From assembly GCF_000750955.1 (NCBI RefSeq), contig NZ_CCEJ010000011.1:37263-101262 (forward strand): DNA of 64,000 nucleotides, given 5' to 3'. Positions 27,495 to 36,732 of the stretch are shown piece by piece. The DNA is from Criblamydia sequanensis CRIB-18 (GTDB taxonomy: Bacteria; Chlamydiota; Chlamydiia; Chlamydiales; Criblamydiaceae). The stretch's first letter is position 1, and each line of letters begins with the position of its first letter. The notes under the pieces are model-generated. The model had not been told where the DNA came from. It made no database searches and saw only the letters and a list, made by a program, of their open reading frames with translations. The position numbers and the translations under genes were made by a program.

Positions 27495-30400
27495 CTAATA
27501 ACTTTTTCGCCAGAAAAGAGAGACTTGGCCTTCGCCATTATCTTGCGCTTCAAGTTCGGCACGGATATTTTTTCTAAGTTTTGCTTCTAAAGCCACCCGA
27601 TTCATATCGTCATTAATGCCGCGGTCAAGATAAAGGCAGATGTTGGGGGTTATATATTTGCCGACCCTTAAACGGACAGAGCCGTCGGCTGTATTATTAT
27701 GAAGAAATTCGATATGGTCAATCCCTAAATTTTTTTGAATTTTAGTTAAAACCCCGCCGCTTGTATTAGCTTGTGAGAGTTTGCTCAAAGATTGAACGAT
27801 CTGATCTTCGCTATTGCTTGATGCTACAGAGCTTGAAAAGCTTCCAAAGATAATTAGGGATAGGATTTGCTGTCTTGAAAGAGGAGGGCTTGCCCTTAAT
27901 ATAATATCCGGGTTTAAAAGCTTGCCTTTTACAAGTATTTCAACTTTATAGTCTTCAATTTCTTTCGAGGCCAAAACAGAAAGGGTTGTTTTTTTATCTA
28001 AATTCCCGCCAAAGTGAATTCTGCCTTGGCTTAATTCGTAATCTTTTCCATTTAATCGATAGTTTCCTTGAATCAGCTTAAGCTCTCCATTGACCACAGG
28101 CTTTTCCCCTTTCCCTTCAATCAACGCATGGCCCCGCCATTCCGAGTAAAGATCATCATGGAGTATAAGAATGGGCTTTTCTGTTTTAAGGTCGATATGG
28201 AAATCCACGGGCGCTTCCATCAAATTATCATGCCTTGCCGGGGTGGGAGGAGACTCATCTTCATTTTGATTTACATAATGAATGGGAACGGCATCTAAAA
28301 CCTCAGGGATTTTTTTTGGAATGCTTAATGTGGTTTTTTCTAAAGCGATCGTTCCATTAATGGAAGTTTTGTTTTTTGAACCGTTGACAACAAGTTGGCC
28401 TGAGCCGATAGCATCCGCTTCATCGATTTTTATAAGACGAGCTTTATTTAATTCAAAGTTCACTTGATAGTTTAGATCTTTATCGAGAATAAATTCTCCA
28501 TTTCCGGATAGCGTTCCTGACTCACCATCCGTGCCGCTAAGCTTTGAGAGCTTAATTTTAGTGCCTTCAAGCAAAAACTCGGCTTTAACATTTCGTAAAG
28601 CTGTGCCCCAAACGTAATGATCGAAAGTTCCATTCGATAGCTCCGCTTTCCCGGAAAATCTCGGATTGTTCCACGTCCCATCAATAAGAGCATCAATCAT
28701 GCCGTACCCTGATAAAGCTGTGACATCTACAAAGAAAAGCTCTAAAATAGGAGTGACCGGCCCATCGGCATAAATCCTGCAAGAAAAAGGCTGCTCTTTA
28801 CGTATCCTAAAAAACCTTTCGTCCAGTTTAAAGCGGAAAGGAAGCTCGGCTTCAAAAGTTAGAGGGTTTTTGCCGACTCCATTAATAAAAGCTTTTGCAA
28901 ATACCGCGTTATCTGCAATTTCTGCCGTCACTTTTGCATGGAGAGGGGGCAGTTTTTTATCAAGATCTTCAATGGCGATGACATTTTTAAGTTCAAGCTC
29001 GAGATTGCCTTTCATGGAGTTCTTATCGCCATATAGCGATAAATGGCCGCTCCCATGTCCCTCAAGGGTTTGATCGAAATAATCTTTAAAAGGCAAAAAC
29101 CTGAGCGGGAGATTGTCGACTCTCATGGAAGTATGAAGAAACCCTTCTATATAATCGGCAGAGAGAAAAAGTGTGGCTTTTCCAAATGAGAAAAATAGAG
29201 GGGAGAGGAGCATCTGACTTTTACTGAATTTTAAAGAGAAAGGCTCTAAAAGCTTAAAAGAGTCTCCTTTTAGATTACCCTCGATTAGATCAACGTAAAG
29301 TTCGTAATCTTTTTGATCATCTGAAAAAATCTGTCCCTTGAGGGTTAGAGGACTGTCTTCAATCAACCCTCGAATTTCGGTATCCCAAACCTCTTTATTT
29401 TGAACAATTTTTAAGTCCACGTTTCGTAAAGGAATGTTCTCTATTTCAATTTTTTCAGCATCTAATTTGATATTTCCTTTTGAATCTTTAGTTTCATCAT
29501 AAAATAAAAGAGCTTTTGCTTCTTTAAAAAGCACCCCTTCGAATTCCATAAGAGGGCTTTTTAGGTCTGCCTGCAAAAAAAGATCTTCTTCTTTCTTATA
29601 CTCAATCTCAAATTCGGCGCTGCCTTTTAATTTACGATTAACAAGATCCCCAAGAATTTCAAGCTTGTTAGACTTGCCCTTCAAGCTTGCTTCTATAAAT
29701 TTTGTGTTGTAGTCGTAGGACACTTGACTTACCCCTTGCAAGAAAGGCAGATCAAGGGACAGGTTTTGAAGACTGATGGATTTTTGGTCCATAAAAAGAT
29801 CGCTTGTCGAAGAGTAGTTTTTTCCCTGCCTTGAAAGAGCGAGCTCAAGCGAGCCAACAAAACCGGTGTCTGTGATATTTCCTCTTAAAAAACCTTCGAC
29901 CCATTCCGGATTTTCAGAAAATAAGATGGGGTTACTCGATTTAAGACGAAGTTTGATATAGGGCTTGCTCAAAGTTCCCTGTAAAAAAAGATCCCCTTCG
30001 GCTATGCCTTCAATCTTTTCTATGAGGTGCTCTTGTTTTGAAAGAGGGATAATTTTTTCTAAATTAAGCTTAAACTGAAGGTTGGCAAAATCAATCACGA
30101 AACCTTGATTTAAGCTGGCATTTCCATGCGCGCTTCCAAGGAGGGACTTCACATTAAAGTCAATGAGGCGAAGAAAAGAGGTTCCGCCAAGCTCAATCAA
30201 TGAGGATAATTCATATTCTATAGGAGAGTTTAAGCCTTCTACGCAGTAAGCTAAAGACTGTTCTAAATATCCGGAAAGTGAATAAAGATCGGTCCTACTC
30301 GGGTTTTTAATAACCTCTGTCCAATGATCTAGGGTTCCAAGAAACCGCCCGTTTATTTTAGAGGAAAATCCTTCAGGAAGCGTACAAAATTCGCCGGTAT

Positions 30401-31052
30401 TTTTAAAGCCATTAAACCCAACCATAAGTAAATCTTCTTGCTTAATGGCTGTCACATCCAAATCTATTAATCTTTTAGGGTTGTCCGTATAGGAAGCTTT
30501 AAAATTAAATCTTGCTAGCTCCTCGTTTGGATCGTAGAGGACGCTGCCGTTAAGGTCAATCGAAGGAGCTTCATAGTTGTTGAAAAAATTTTTTAAAGTT
30601 AACCGATCTACTTTTACTTGGCCTATAAAGAGAAAAATATCGGGTAAATCTGAAAAGAAATTTTCCGACGGATAAGAAAGAGAGATCCCTTCTTCATTTT
30701 TTACGAGGGCTGGGTTATTTTCTTTATATAGAGTAAGGTCTTCTATAAAAATAGAATGGAGATGGAGTTCTTTTTTTAAAAGGGAATAGGGACTGATTCT
30801 AATGATGGCTTGTTTTGCTTCCGCAAGCAGTTGACCCCCTTTTGAAATTTCTAAATCATCGGTTTTGATCTCGAAAGGCAGCATGAGATCTATAGCTTTA
30901 AACCTGATCCGAAAACCTGTTTTTTCTTCGGCGTAAGAAACCAGGCTTTCTGCAATTTTTTGTTTTACAGAAGGCAGCTGGGTCAAACCGAGGGATAGAA
31001 AAACCAGGATTATGACCGCAAGGAATAGATATCTAATTATTTTAGCGATCAT
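27495..31052 (-). CDS. tamB: TamB-like translocation/assembly protein (DUF490)
   Basis: A 1185-residue protein with an N-terminal membrane anchor (residues about 5-24, YLFLAVIILVFLSLGLT) and a very long beta-rich body. The C-terminal DUF490/TamB domain includes NGELKLIQGNYRLNGKDYELSQG (parts shown), ILSLIIFG and DHIEFLHNN. The AsmA-like TamB family forms a hydrophobic groove between inner and outer membranes. It works with TamA in outer-membrane protein assembly and lipid transport. It lies 63 bases downstream of the TamA/BamA-family gene, the classic order, and its stop is 16 bases before the F-box gene. Confidence 0.93.
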   Translation of the reverse strand: MIAKIIRYLFLAVIILVFLSLGLTQLPSVKQKIAESLVSYAEEKTGFRIRFKAIDLMLPFEIKTDDLEISKGGQLLAEAKQAIIRISPYSLLKKELHLHSIFIEDLTLYKENNPALVKNEEGISLSYPSENFFSDLPDIFLFIGQVKVDRLTLKNFFNNYEAPSIDLNGSVLYDPNEELARFNFKASYTDNPKRLIDLDVTAIKQEDLLMVGFNGFKNTGEFCTLPEGFSSKINGRFLGTLDHWTEVIKNPSRTDLYSLSGYLEQSLAYCVEGLNSPIEYELSSLIELGGTSFLRLIDFNVKSLLGSAHGNASLNQGFVIDFANLQFKLNLEKIIPLSKQEHLIEKIEGIAEGDLFLQGTLSKPYIKLRLKSSNPILFSENPEWVEGFLRGNITDTGFVGSLELALSRQGKNYSSTSDLFMDQKSISLQNLSLDLPFLQGVSQVSYDYNTKFIEASLKGKSNKLEILGDLVNRKLKGSAEFEIEYKKEEDLFLQADLKSPLMEFEGVLFKEAKALLFYDETKDSKGNIKLDAEKIEIENIPLRNVDLKIVQNKEVWDTEIRGLIEDSPLTLKGQIFSDDQKDYELYVDLIEGNLKGDSFKLLEPFSLKFSKSQMLLSPLFFSFGKATLFLSADYIEGFLHTSMRVDNLPLRFLPFKDYFDQTLEGHGSGHLSLYGDKNSMKGNLELELKNVIAIEDLDKKLPPLHAKVTAEIADNAVFAKAFINGVGKNPLTFEAELPFRFKLDERFFRIRKEQPFSCRIYADGPVTPILELFFVDVTALSGYGMIDALIDGTWNNPRFSGKAELSNGTFDHYVWGTALRNVKAEFLLEGTKIKLSKLSGTDGESGTLSGNGEFILDKDLNYQVNFELNKARLIKIDEADAIGSGQLVVNGSKNKTSINGTIALEKTTLSIPKKIPEVLDAVPIHYVNQNEDESPPTPARHDNLMEAPVDFHIDLKTEKPILILHDDLYSEWRGHALIEGKGEKPVVNGELKLIQGNYRLNGKDYELSQGRIHFGGNLDKKTTLSVLASKEIEDYKVEILVKGKLLNPDIILRASPPLSRQQILSLIIFGSFSSSVASSNSEDQIVQSLSKLSQANTSGGVLTKIQKNLGIDHIEFLHNNTADGSVRLRVGKYITPNICLYLDRGINDDMNRVALEAKLRKNIRAELEAQDNGEGQVSLFWRKSY

Positions 31053-31115
31053 TTTATTAATTATTCATCGTTTGTTTTATTTGTTTTACTAATTTTACAT
31101 AATACTTAATTTTTT

Positions 31116-32933
31116 TTAAAAGGATTGTCCAATATTTAAATATAATTGAAAAGCGCTATCCAGGCCCTTCCTCGGTTCCAGCGGGAAGGCGATATCTAAA
31201 CGAATAGGCCCAACTGCTGTATAATACCTTATGCCAAACCCGACTGAATTCAACAAATGGTATCTAAAATCAGGAAAAGAGGTTGAGTAAACATTGCCAA
31301 AATCGTGAAAAAGAACCCAGCCGAAAGTTTCAGTAGATTTAAAACGAAGCTCGGATGAAAAAATCATCATGCTTCGGCCGCCTGTCGGGTCATTCTCGTT
31401 ATCAAGAGGGCTTACCGTTTTATAGTGATAGCCTCTTAAAAGGGAATCGCCTCCGGCGTCAAAAAGCTCTGATCGGGGAATAGTCTTTTTAGCAGCGCCT
31501 ATGATAGAGCCGAACACCCCTTGCATCGCAAAAGTAAGTCTATTTTTTCGTAAAGGCAGATAGGCAGATAAAGAGAGAATATTGATGCCGTACACAAATT
31601 CGCTTCCTGTAATTTCCCAAGAAGGGATGCATTCGATATGAAGCGCATACCCGTTTTTTGGATCCAGGAGGTCATCGGTGGTTGTGTAAGATAATGTTAG
31701 AGGGAATTTGCCGAGGTTAAACTCTTCATTTTTATGCTTTTGTTTCTGATGGTTCTCGGCTTCATGAATGTTTGTATCTCTAAGGTGTTTAAATTGAACT
31801 CCATAGGATGTTTTAAAACAGCAAGAGTGAAGGGTGTCTATTCGTAAAAGGGCGCTACCGTAAGTTGCGGTATAACCTTTTGTTTCATCTTTACTGGCTT
31901 CAAGCTGATAAACTAAATTTTCATTAGGCCTAAAGTAATCAGGAATCAGGTAGGAAAGCTTGGCAAGGTGCGTCTCTTTAAAAAAAGTGGCTCGAAAATT
32001 TAAGATTTCGCCCATGCCTCGATAATTTCTATGCTCCCACTCGCCTGTAATACCGGGACCTCTTTGTGTGGCATACGCAAGACCAAGTCCAATGCTTCTC
32101 ATTTTTGCTTCTTTGACTTGAATTTTAATTGGAATCTCGCCATCTTCCGGGGCAGTTTCCGGCAGAATGAAATCCACGTAGCAAAATAGCCCGCTTTGCT
32201 CAAGGCTTTTTTGTGTCTTTTCAAGCTGGCATGGAGAGTATATAGCGCCTTGCCTCCAAGATAGCTTTTTAAAAAAATATTTTCTTTTAACCGATTGGTT
32301 GCCTACTATTTCGACAGGCCCGAAGAGCATCTTGCCATTTGTTCTAACATAAAGTTTAAAAGCCACTTGCTTTTCAGTTTGATCGGCCGTGGCATCGATT
32401 TTAGAGCAGACAGCGAAAGGATAGCCGGACTCATCCAATAACTCGAGAAGCGCGATTTCAATATTCTTCATAAGCTTCGGGGTGGCATCCCAGTTGATAT
32501 ACTCTGAAAAACAATCTTCCGTGATACCGGGGTGTCCATGTTCTGCAAGGTCCGTATAGATAATTTCAATGGATTTGAGAGGGTAGGGTTCTCCCGGTTC
32601 AATGAGAACTAAAACTTTTGCAGGTTTTGATTCGACCTCATAGTCGAGTTCGACATGGGCGTTGTAAAGGGCTAAACTATGAAGGGCGGTAATAAGGTTG
32701 CCGACATCTTTTTCAGCGCGTCTTTTAAGGCCCGAGAGGGTAGTCGGCGGGTTTTTTTTAAGAGTTTCAAGCTGCGAGGCCGCTTTTAGAAGATCGAGTG
32801 TTTCAGAAGACAAATTGCCTTTAAATTCTACTTCATATTCAATTGAATGCAAAAATAAAGCGATGAGACAAAAAACAACCAGCCAACTGATTTTGGAAAG
32901 AATTATGCTGTTTATTTTTGACTTAATCATCAT
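31116..32933 (-). CDS. tamA: TamA / Omp85-family outer-membrane protein
   Basis: A 605-residue protein. After a signal-anchor-like N-terminus (hydrophobic about residues 17-30), three POTRA-type repeats follow (for example GPVEIVGNQSVKRKYFFKKL). A C-terminal 16-strand beta-barrel domain carries the Omp85 signature around GGDSLLRGY and ends GPIRLDIAFPLEPRK ... LYLNIGQSF, with the terminal aromatic. Size and the downstream tamB indicate TamA rather than BamA (BamA is usually about 800 residues). The role is insertion of outer-membrane proteins. Confidence 0.9.
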   Translation of the reverse strand: MMIKSKINSIILSKISWLVVFCLIALFLHSIEYEVEFKGNLSSETLDLLKAASQLETLKKNPPTTLSGLKRRAEKDVGNLITALHSLALYNAHVELDYEVESKPAKVLVLIEPGEPYPLKSIEIIYTDLAEHGHPGITEDCFSEYINWDATPKLMKNIEIALLELLDESGYPFAVCSKIDATADQTEKQVAFKLYVRTNGKMLFGPVEIVGNQSVKRKYFFKKLSWRQGAIYSPCQLEKTQKSLEQSGLFCYVDFILPETAPEDGEIPIKIQVKEAKMRSIGLGLAYATQRGPGITGEWEHRNYRGMGEILNFRATFFKETHLAKLSYLIPDYFRPNENLVYQLEASKDETKGYTATYGSALLRIDTLHSCCFKTSYGVQFKHLRDTNIHEAENHQKQKHKNEEFNLGKFPLTLSYTTTDDLLDPKNGYALHIECIPSWEITGSEFVYGINILSLSAYLPLRKNRLTFAMQGVFGSIIGAAKKTIPRSELFDAGGDSLLRGYHYKTVSPLDNENDPTGGRSMMIFSSELRFKSTETFGWVLFHDFGNVYSTSFPDFRYHLLNSVGFGIRYYTAVGPIRLDIAFPLEPRKGLDSAFQLYLNIGQSF

Positions 32934-33144
32934 CTTGTGAATTTAAGAGAAATCCTTGGCTTTTCCTCTTCGCATGTTCTTAAAAAAGTTATCTTAAGAG
33001 TTTTTAAGCTTTACGCCCACATTTTATTTAATGGCCGGGAAAGAGAATCATTTTGTGGAGAATTATCCCTTTTTTGCGAGTGAGAATTCAAGGAAAAAGA
33101 AAAATAAATTCGAGACATAAGAAAAAATCCGGTTGTCATTTTAG

Positions 33145-34353
33145 TTATTTTTTTAAATCCACTTCATCAGGTTTATCAGACGTTGTTGCAAAGTCTTTTT
33201 CAAACTCCTCCAGGAATTTCAAGAATAATTCATCGCTCATGTCTTCACATTCGCAAGGCTCCTGAATGACTTCCTCTTCAATAAAAAGATTTTTAGCTGC
33301 GGTTGTTTTTTGAGAAAAAGTGCCGGCCATGACAAACGCCATTTTTTGTCGGATGGCCCAAAGATCCCCATTAGAAAATTCCAGGGTAGAAATTTCTTTA
33401 AACTCCAAGCCGAACACCCGAAGGAAAATGTAGTTGGCTATTAAAATACCGCAGCTATGGGAATCTGTCTGCTGTTTCTTGTTGTTGATTAAAAATTTTA
33501 CTTCACTTTCTTCCGGAAAAAGATTTTTTCCAATCATTTCAAGCGAGGCTTTCATAGAAAAGTCTGAGTAGCAATACCAGTCCTCAGGTCTATGGCCTTT
33601 CGGGTCATAGTATTCAATTGTTTTATCCTTAAAAGAAACGGTAATTACTACAATATGGCCGGGGAAGACAAAGGGAATAAAAAATAAAGGGGCCTTTTCT
33701 TTTCCGGTTTTTTCTTGGAAATGAAGGGTTGTGAGCTCATCCGGTTTTCTGCCTTCAATAATGTCTGAGCGAACGAGAGCGTTTGGAATAAATTCAAATT
33801 TTTTCGGAAAAAGAGCATGCAAGCATTCGATAAAATGCTGCAGATGCTGGCTTTTAAGCTTAAGATAGTCAGCATTTAATAAAAAACGAATGGTATTTCC
33901 ATAAATGGGTTCTGATAAAAATCTTTCCAGCTCTTCACAAGTTTTAATAGTGTTCCTCTGCATAAGATAACTATATATGGAGTTCAAGGGGTCGGAAAGA
34001 AAAGATAGCGAGGGGGACGTAAGTACTTCGGCTTGTTGAAACCGGCTTAAGCAAAGAGAGCAGGCAGCTTCAATTAAAGAAAGCTTTTTGACCTCTTCTT
34101 TTTCGAGACTGACATTAACAAAAATTTTCTTTACAAAGTTTCTAATTTGAGAGACAAGCATTATGAGTTTTCCACCTTCGCTTTCAAGGGTGGCATCTAG
34201 ACGTAGCCTTGACAAAATTGCCGTGTCCTCAAGTTTAGCAGTGTGTTGCAAAAAAGATTGATATCTAGGTTCTTTCTTTGATTTTTCCGCAAAAGTTTGC
34301 AATTCTTCAAAAAATATAAGAGAAGGAGAGGCGGTAAGAGGATCATTTAACAT
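33145..34353 (-). CDS. Ulp1/C48-type cysteine protease (deubiquitinase-like)
   Basis: A 402-residue protein. The C-terminal half has a CE-clan triad: His233 (PGHIVVITVSF), Asp250 (IEYYDPKG), the oxyanion Gln295, and Cys301 (QTDSHSCGILIANYIF). Spacing Gln-x5-Cys matches the Ulp1 family, which cleaves ubiquitin or ubiquitin-like proteins; chlamydial ChlaDub proteins belong to this clan. The N-terminal 200 residues are helical with no known domain and no clear membrane span, unlike ChlaDub1. It lies upstream of tamA on the same strand with a 211-base gap and is divergent from dnaN. The substrate (ubiquitin, SUMO or NEDD8) cannot be read. Confidence 0.85.
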   Translation of the reverse strand: MLNDPLTASPSLIFFEELQTFAEKSKKEPRYQSFLQHTAKLEDTAILSRLRLDATLESEGGKLIMLVSQIRNFVKKIFVNVSLEKEEVKKLSLIEAACSLCLSRFQQAEVLTSPSLSFLSDPLNSIYSYLMQRNTIKTCEELERFLSEPIYGNTIRFLLNADYLKLKSQHLQHFIECLHALFPKKFEFIPNALVRSDIIEGRKPDELTTLHFQEKTGKEKAPLFFIPFVFPGHIVVITVSFKDKTIEYYDPKGHRPEDWYCYSDFSMKASLEMIGKNLFPEESEVKFLINNKKQQTDSHSCGILIANYIFLRVFGLEFKEISTLEFSNGDLWAIRQKMAFVMAGTFSQKTTAAKNLFIEEEVIQEPCECEDMSDELFLKFLEEFEKDFATTSDKPDEVDLKK

Positions 34354-34453
34354 GAAATAGACTCCGGAACTTTAATTTTTCTTAACCTTTAAAAGAATAT
34401 TGTATTAAATTTATACCCATTAGGAAATTAAAAAAGATCAAAGGGCATCCCGT

Positions 34454-35587
34454 ATGAAATTCATCATTGCGACTCAAGAGCTAAGCTATCTTCTTAGCAA
34501 AATTTTGAATGTGGTCTCACCTAAAGCTACGATTCCCATTCTTGCCAACATCCTTATCGAGGCGCAAGGAAATGAAATATGTCTTTCGGCAACCGATTTG
34601 ACAGTTGGAGTTCGCTGCAAGACAGAGGCGAAAGTGTTAAAGGAAGGGGCCACAACTTTACCTGCAAAGCGCTTCTCTCAGCTTATCAAAGAATTAAAAA
34701 GTGTCAACGTTGAAATTTCAACCAATGAAAATGACGTCACAGAAATACTTTCCGACTCTTCCCGTTTTAAACTTTTTGGAATGAATAAAAGCGAATTCCC
34801 GCAGCTTCCCGACCTTGGAAATGCTAAAAAAATATCCATCCAAGAAAAAGATTTAAAGGAAATGCTTTATCGGACTTCTTTTGCTGTGTCGCGCGAGGAT
34901 AACCGTTATGTGTTAACCGGGGTCTGCCTTAATGTGGAAAATGGCAGGGCTACTTTTGTTGGCACCGATGGAAAGAGACTCTCCAGGACTTTTCTTAGCT
35001 TGCCTGCTGATTTGTCCTTCAAAGGAAGCTATATTATTCCCCTGAAAGCCGTGGAAGAAATCCAAAAATGCCTAAAAGATGAAGGGGAAGCGTCCCTCTA
35101 TCTGATGGAAGATAAAATTGCGGTTCATTCAGAAGACACGATGATTGTCTCGAAACTTTTAAGCGGAGAGTATCCCGATGTAGACCGTGTTATCCCTGAA
35201 AATCCGGAAACTGTTGTCACCTTGGATCGGGAAGAGCTTATGACTCTCTTAAGACAAGTGTCTCTTTTTACAGCGGATACAAGCCACTCAGTTAGGTTCT
35301 CTTTTACAAAAGGCGAGCTTAAGCTGACAGCCAATACCATGGATATAGGCGAAGGCCTTGTCAAGATGCCTGTTAATTATCATGGAGCAAAGCTTGAAAT
35401 TGCTTTTAATCCGAATTATTTTATGGACATTTTAAGACACAATAAGAGCCATCTTGTAACGATGGGAATTACAGATTCGTTTAACCCGGGTGTGATTAAA
35501 GAGCTTATGGAAGCGCAAGAAAAACCTGAAAAGAAAGAAGAATCAGCGGTTTTTGTCTTGATGCCTATGAGACTTGGTGAAGAATAA
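34454..35587 (+). CDS. dnaN: DNA polymerase III sliding clamp beta
   Basis: A 377-residue clamp with three repeated domains. Landmarks are MKFIIATQELSYLLSKILNVV, RFSQLIKEL, RTSFAVSREDNRYVLTGVCL, GTDGKRLSR, and the C-terminal PMRL hydrophobic-pocket motif (VLMPMRLGEE). AAAGG precedes the ATG. It encircles DNA and tethers polymerase III. It is followed by recF after a hairpin. The dnaN-recF pair is conserved in Chlamydia. Confidence 0.98.
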   Translation: MKFIIATQELSYLLSKILNVVSPKATIPILANILIEAQGNEICLSATDLTVGVRCKTEAKVLKEGATTLPAKRFSQLIKELKSVNVEISTNENDVTEILSDSSRFKLFGMNKSEFPQLPDLGNAKKISIQEKDLKEMLYRTSFAVSREDNRYVLTGVCLNVENGRATFVGTDGKRLSRTFLSLPADLSFKGSYIIPLKAVEEIQKCLKDEGEASLYLMEDKIAVHSEDTMIVSKLLSGEYPDVDRVIPENPETVVTLDREELMTLLRQVSLFTADTSHSVRFSFTKGELKLTANTMDIGEGLVKMPVNYHGAKLEIAFNPNYFMDILRHNKSHLVTMGITDSFNPGVIKELMEAQEKPEKKEESAVFVLMPMRLGEE

Positions 35588-35602
35588 GCTTAAAAATTGA
35601 TT

Positions 35603-35630
35603 AGAGGCTCTTTAAAATGAGCCTCTTTCT
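35603..35630 (+). terminator. Hairpin between dnaN and recF
   Basis: AGAGGCTC (35603-35610) pairs with GAGCCTCT (35619-35626) around an 8-base loop, then TTCTT. The stem is good but the T tract is weak, so it may attenuate rather than stop transcription into recF, whose start is only 15 bases on. Confidence 0.65.
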
Positions 35631-35644
35631 TACCTTAAAAACAT

Positions 35645-36730
35645 ATGCATTTAAAATCCCTTCGCCTTTATCAGTTTCGCTCCTTTCAAGACCTTTGCTT
35701 GGATTTTTCAAGTGAAATAAACGGGCTTTACGGAAAGAATGCCTCAGGAAAGACAACCATCCTTGAAGCTATTTATTTCCTATCCTCGGGACGCTCTTTT
35801 AGAACGTCTTCTTTAGAAGATCTCATCAAAGATGGAAAACAAGAGTTTCATATAGAAGCAGCCTTTGTTAAACATGGTGTAGACCATATTTTAAAAGTGT
35901 CTTGGAGTAAAAGCCAAAGAAAAATTGTTTATAATAGAACGGAAAGCCATAACTTCGGATCTCTTTTCGGGCTTTTTCTCTCAATCCCGCTTATACCGGA
36001 AGATATAGACCTTATTAAAGGCCAGCCTCAGCAAAGACGCCACTATATCGATTTAGTGATTGCCAAACTTGATCCTCTATATGTCAGGCATAGTTTTCGT
36101 TTTGAAAGAGCGATGAGACAGAGAAACGCTCTTCTAAAAGCAAAGGAATTTTCCATAATCGAAGGGTTTGAAAGGGAAATGGCAAAATCAAGCAGTTATA
36201 TTGTTCAAAAGCGCTATGAAGTAATTGCCGAATTAAGCCAAACCCTTTCCTCAATGTACCCGCGATTTGGAGAAAAGACTGAAAAAATAAATCTTAAATA
36301 TGAAACCCGATTTTCGCTTGAAGAAACGCATGAGGAGCATCATTTTCAGCAATTTGTAAAGGATAGACATAAAGACGCTTATCATGGAGTGACCTCAAGC
36401 GGGCCTCATAGAGATGATCTAATTCTTGAAATAAATGAAAAAAAAGCGAAGTTTTTTGGTAGCGAAGGACAAAAAAGAAGTGTGGCAGCAAGCTTAAAGC
36501 TTGCGGAATATGAAATGATGAGAGCCTCTCACGGGGTAAGTCCCATTTTGCTTCTAGACGATATAGGCCTTGGCTTTGATGCTCTTAGAAAAAAGAGGTT
36601 TTTTTCATTAATTAGAGAGCCTGCTAAAGATAGTAAAACACCGCAGATTCTTCTTTCAAGCGCTGAAATTCCCGAGGTCGAAGAGAGGGAAAAGGGTCAT
36701 TTTATTAATTTAGAAGCGCTATCGAGGTAG
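35645..36730 (+). CDS. recF: DNA replication and repair protein RecF
   Basis: A 361-residue SMC-like ATPase. Walker A is GKNASGKTT (residues 30-38). The arm region contains RHYIDLVIAKLDP. The signature is SEGQKRSVAASLKLAE and Walker B LLLDDIGLGFD. RecF helps load RecA at gaps. Length is normal. It ends two bases before the stop of the convergent gene at 36733, with no terminator in between. Confidence 0.96.
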   Translation: MHLKSLRLYQFRSFQDLCLDFSSEINGLYGKNASGKTTILEAIYFLSSGRSFRTSSLEDLIKDGKQEFHIEAAFVKHGVDHILKVSWSKSQRKIVYNRTESHNFGSLFGLFLSIPLIPEDIDLIKGQPQQRRHYIDLVIAKLDPLYVRHSFRFERAMRQRNALLKAKEFSIIEGFEREMAKSSSYIVQKRYEVIAELSQTLSSMYPRFGEKTEKINLKYETRFSLEETHEEHHFQQFVKDRHKDAYHGVTSSGPHRDDLILEINEKKAKFFGSEGQKRSVAASLKLAEYEMMRASHGVSPILLLDDIGLGFDALRKKRFFSLIREPAKDSKTPQILLSSAEIPEVEEREKGHFINLEALSR

Positions 36731-36732
36731 GC

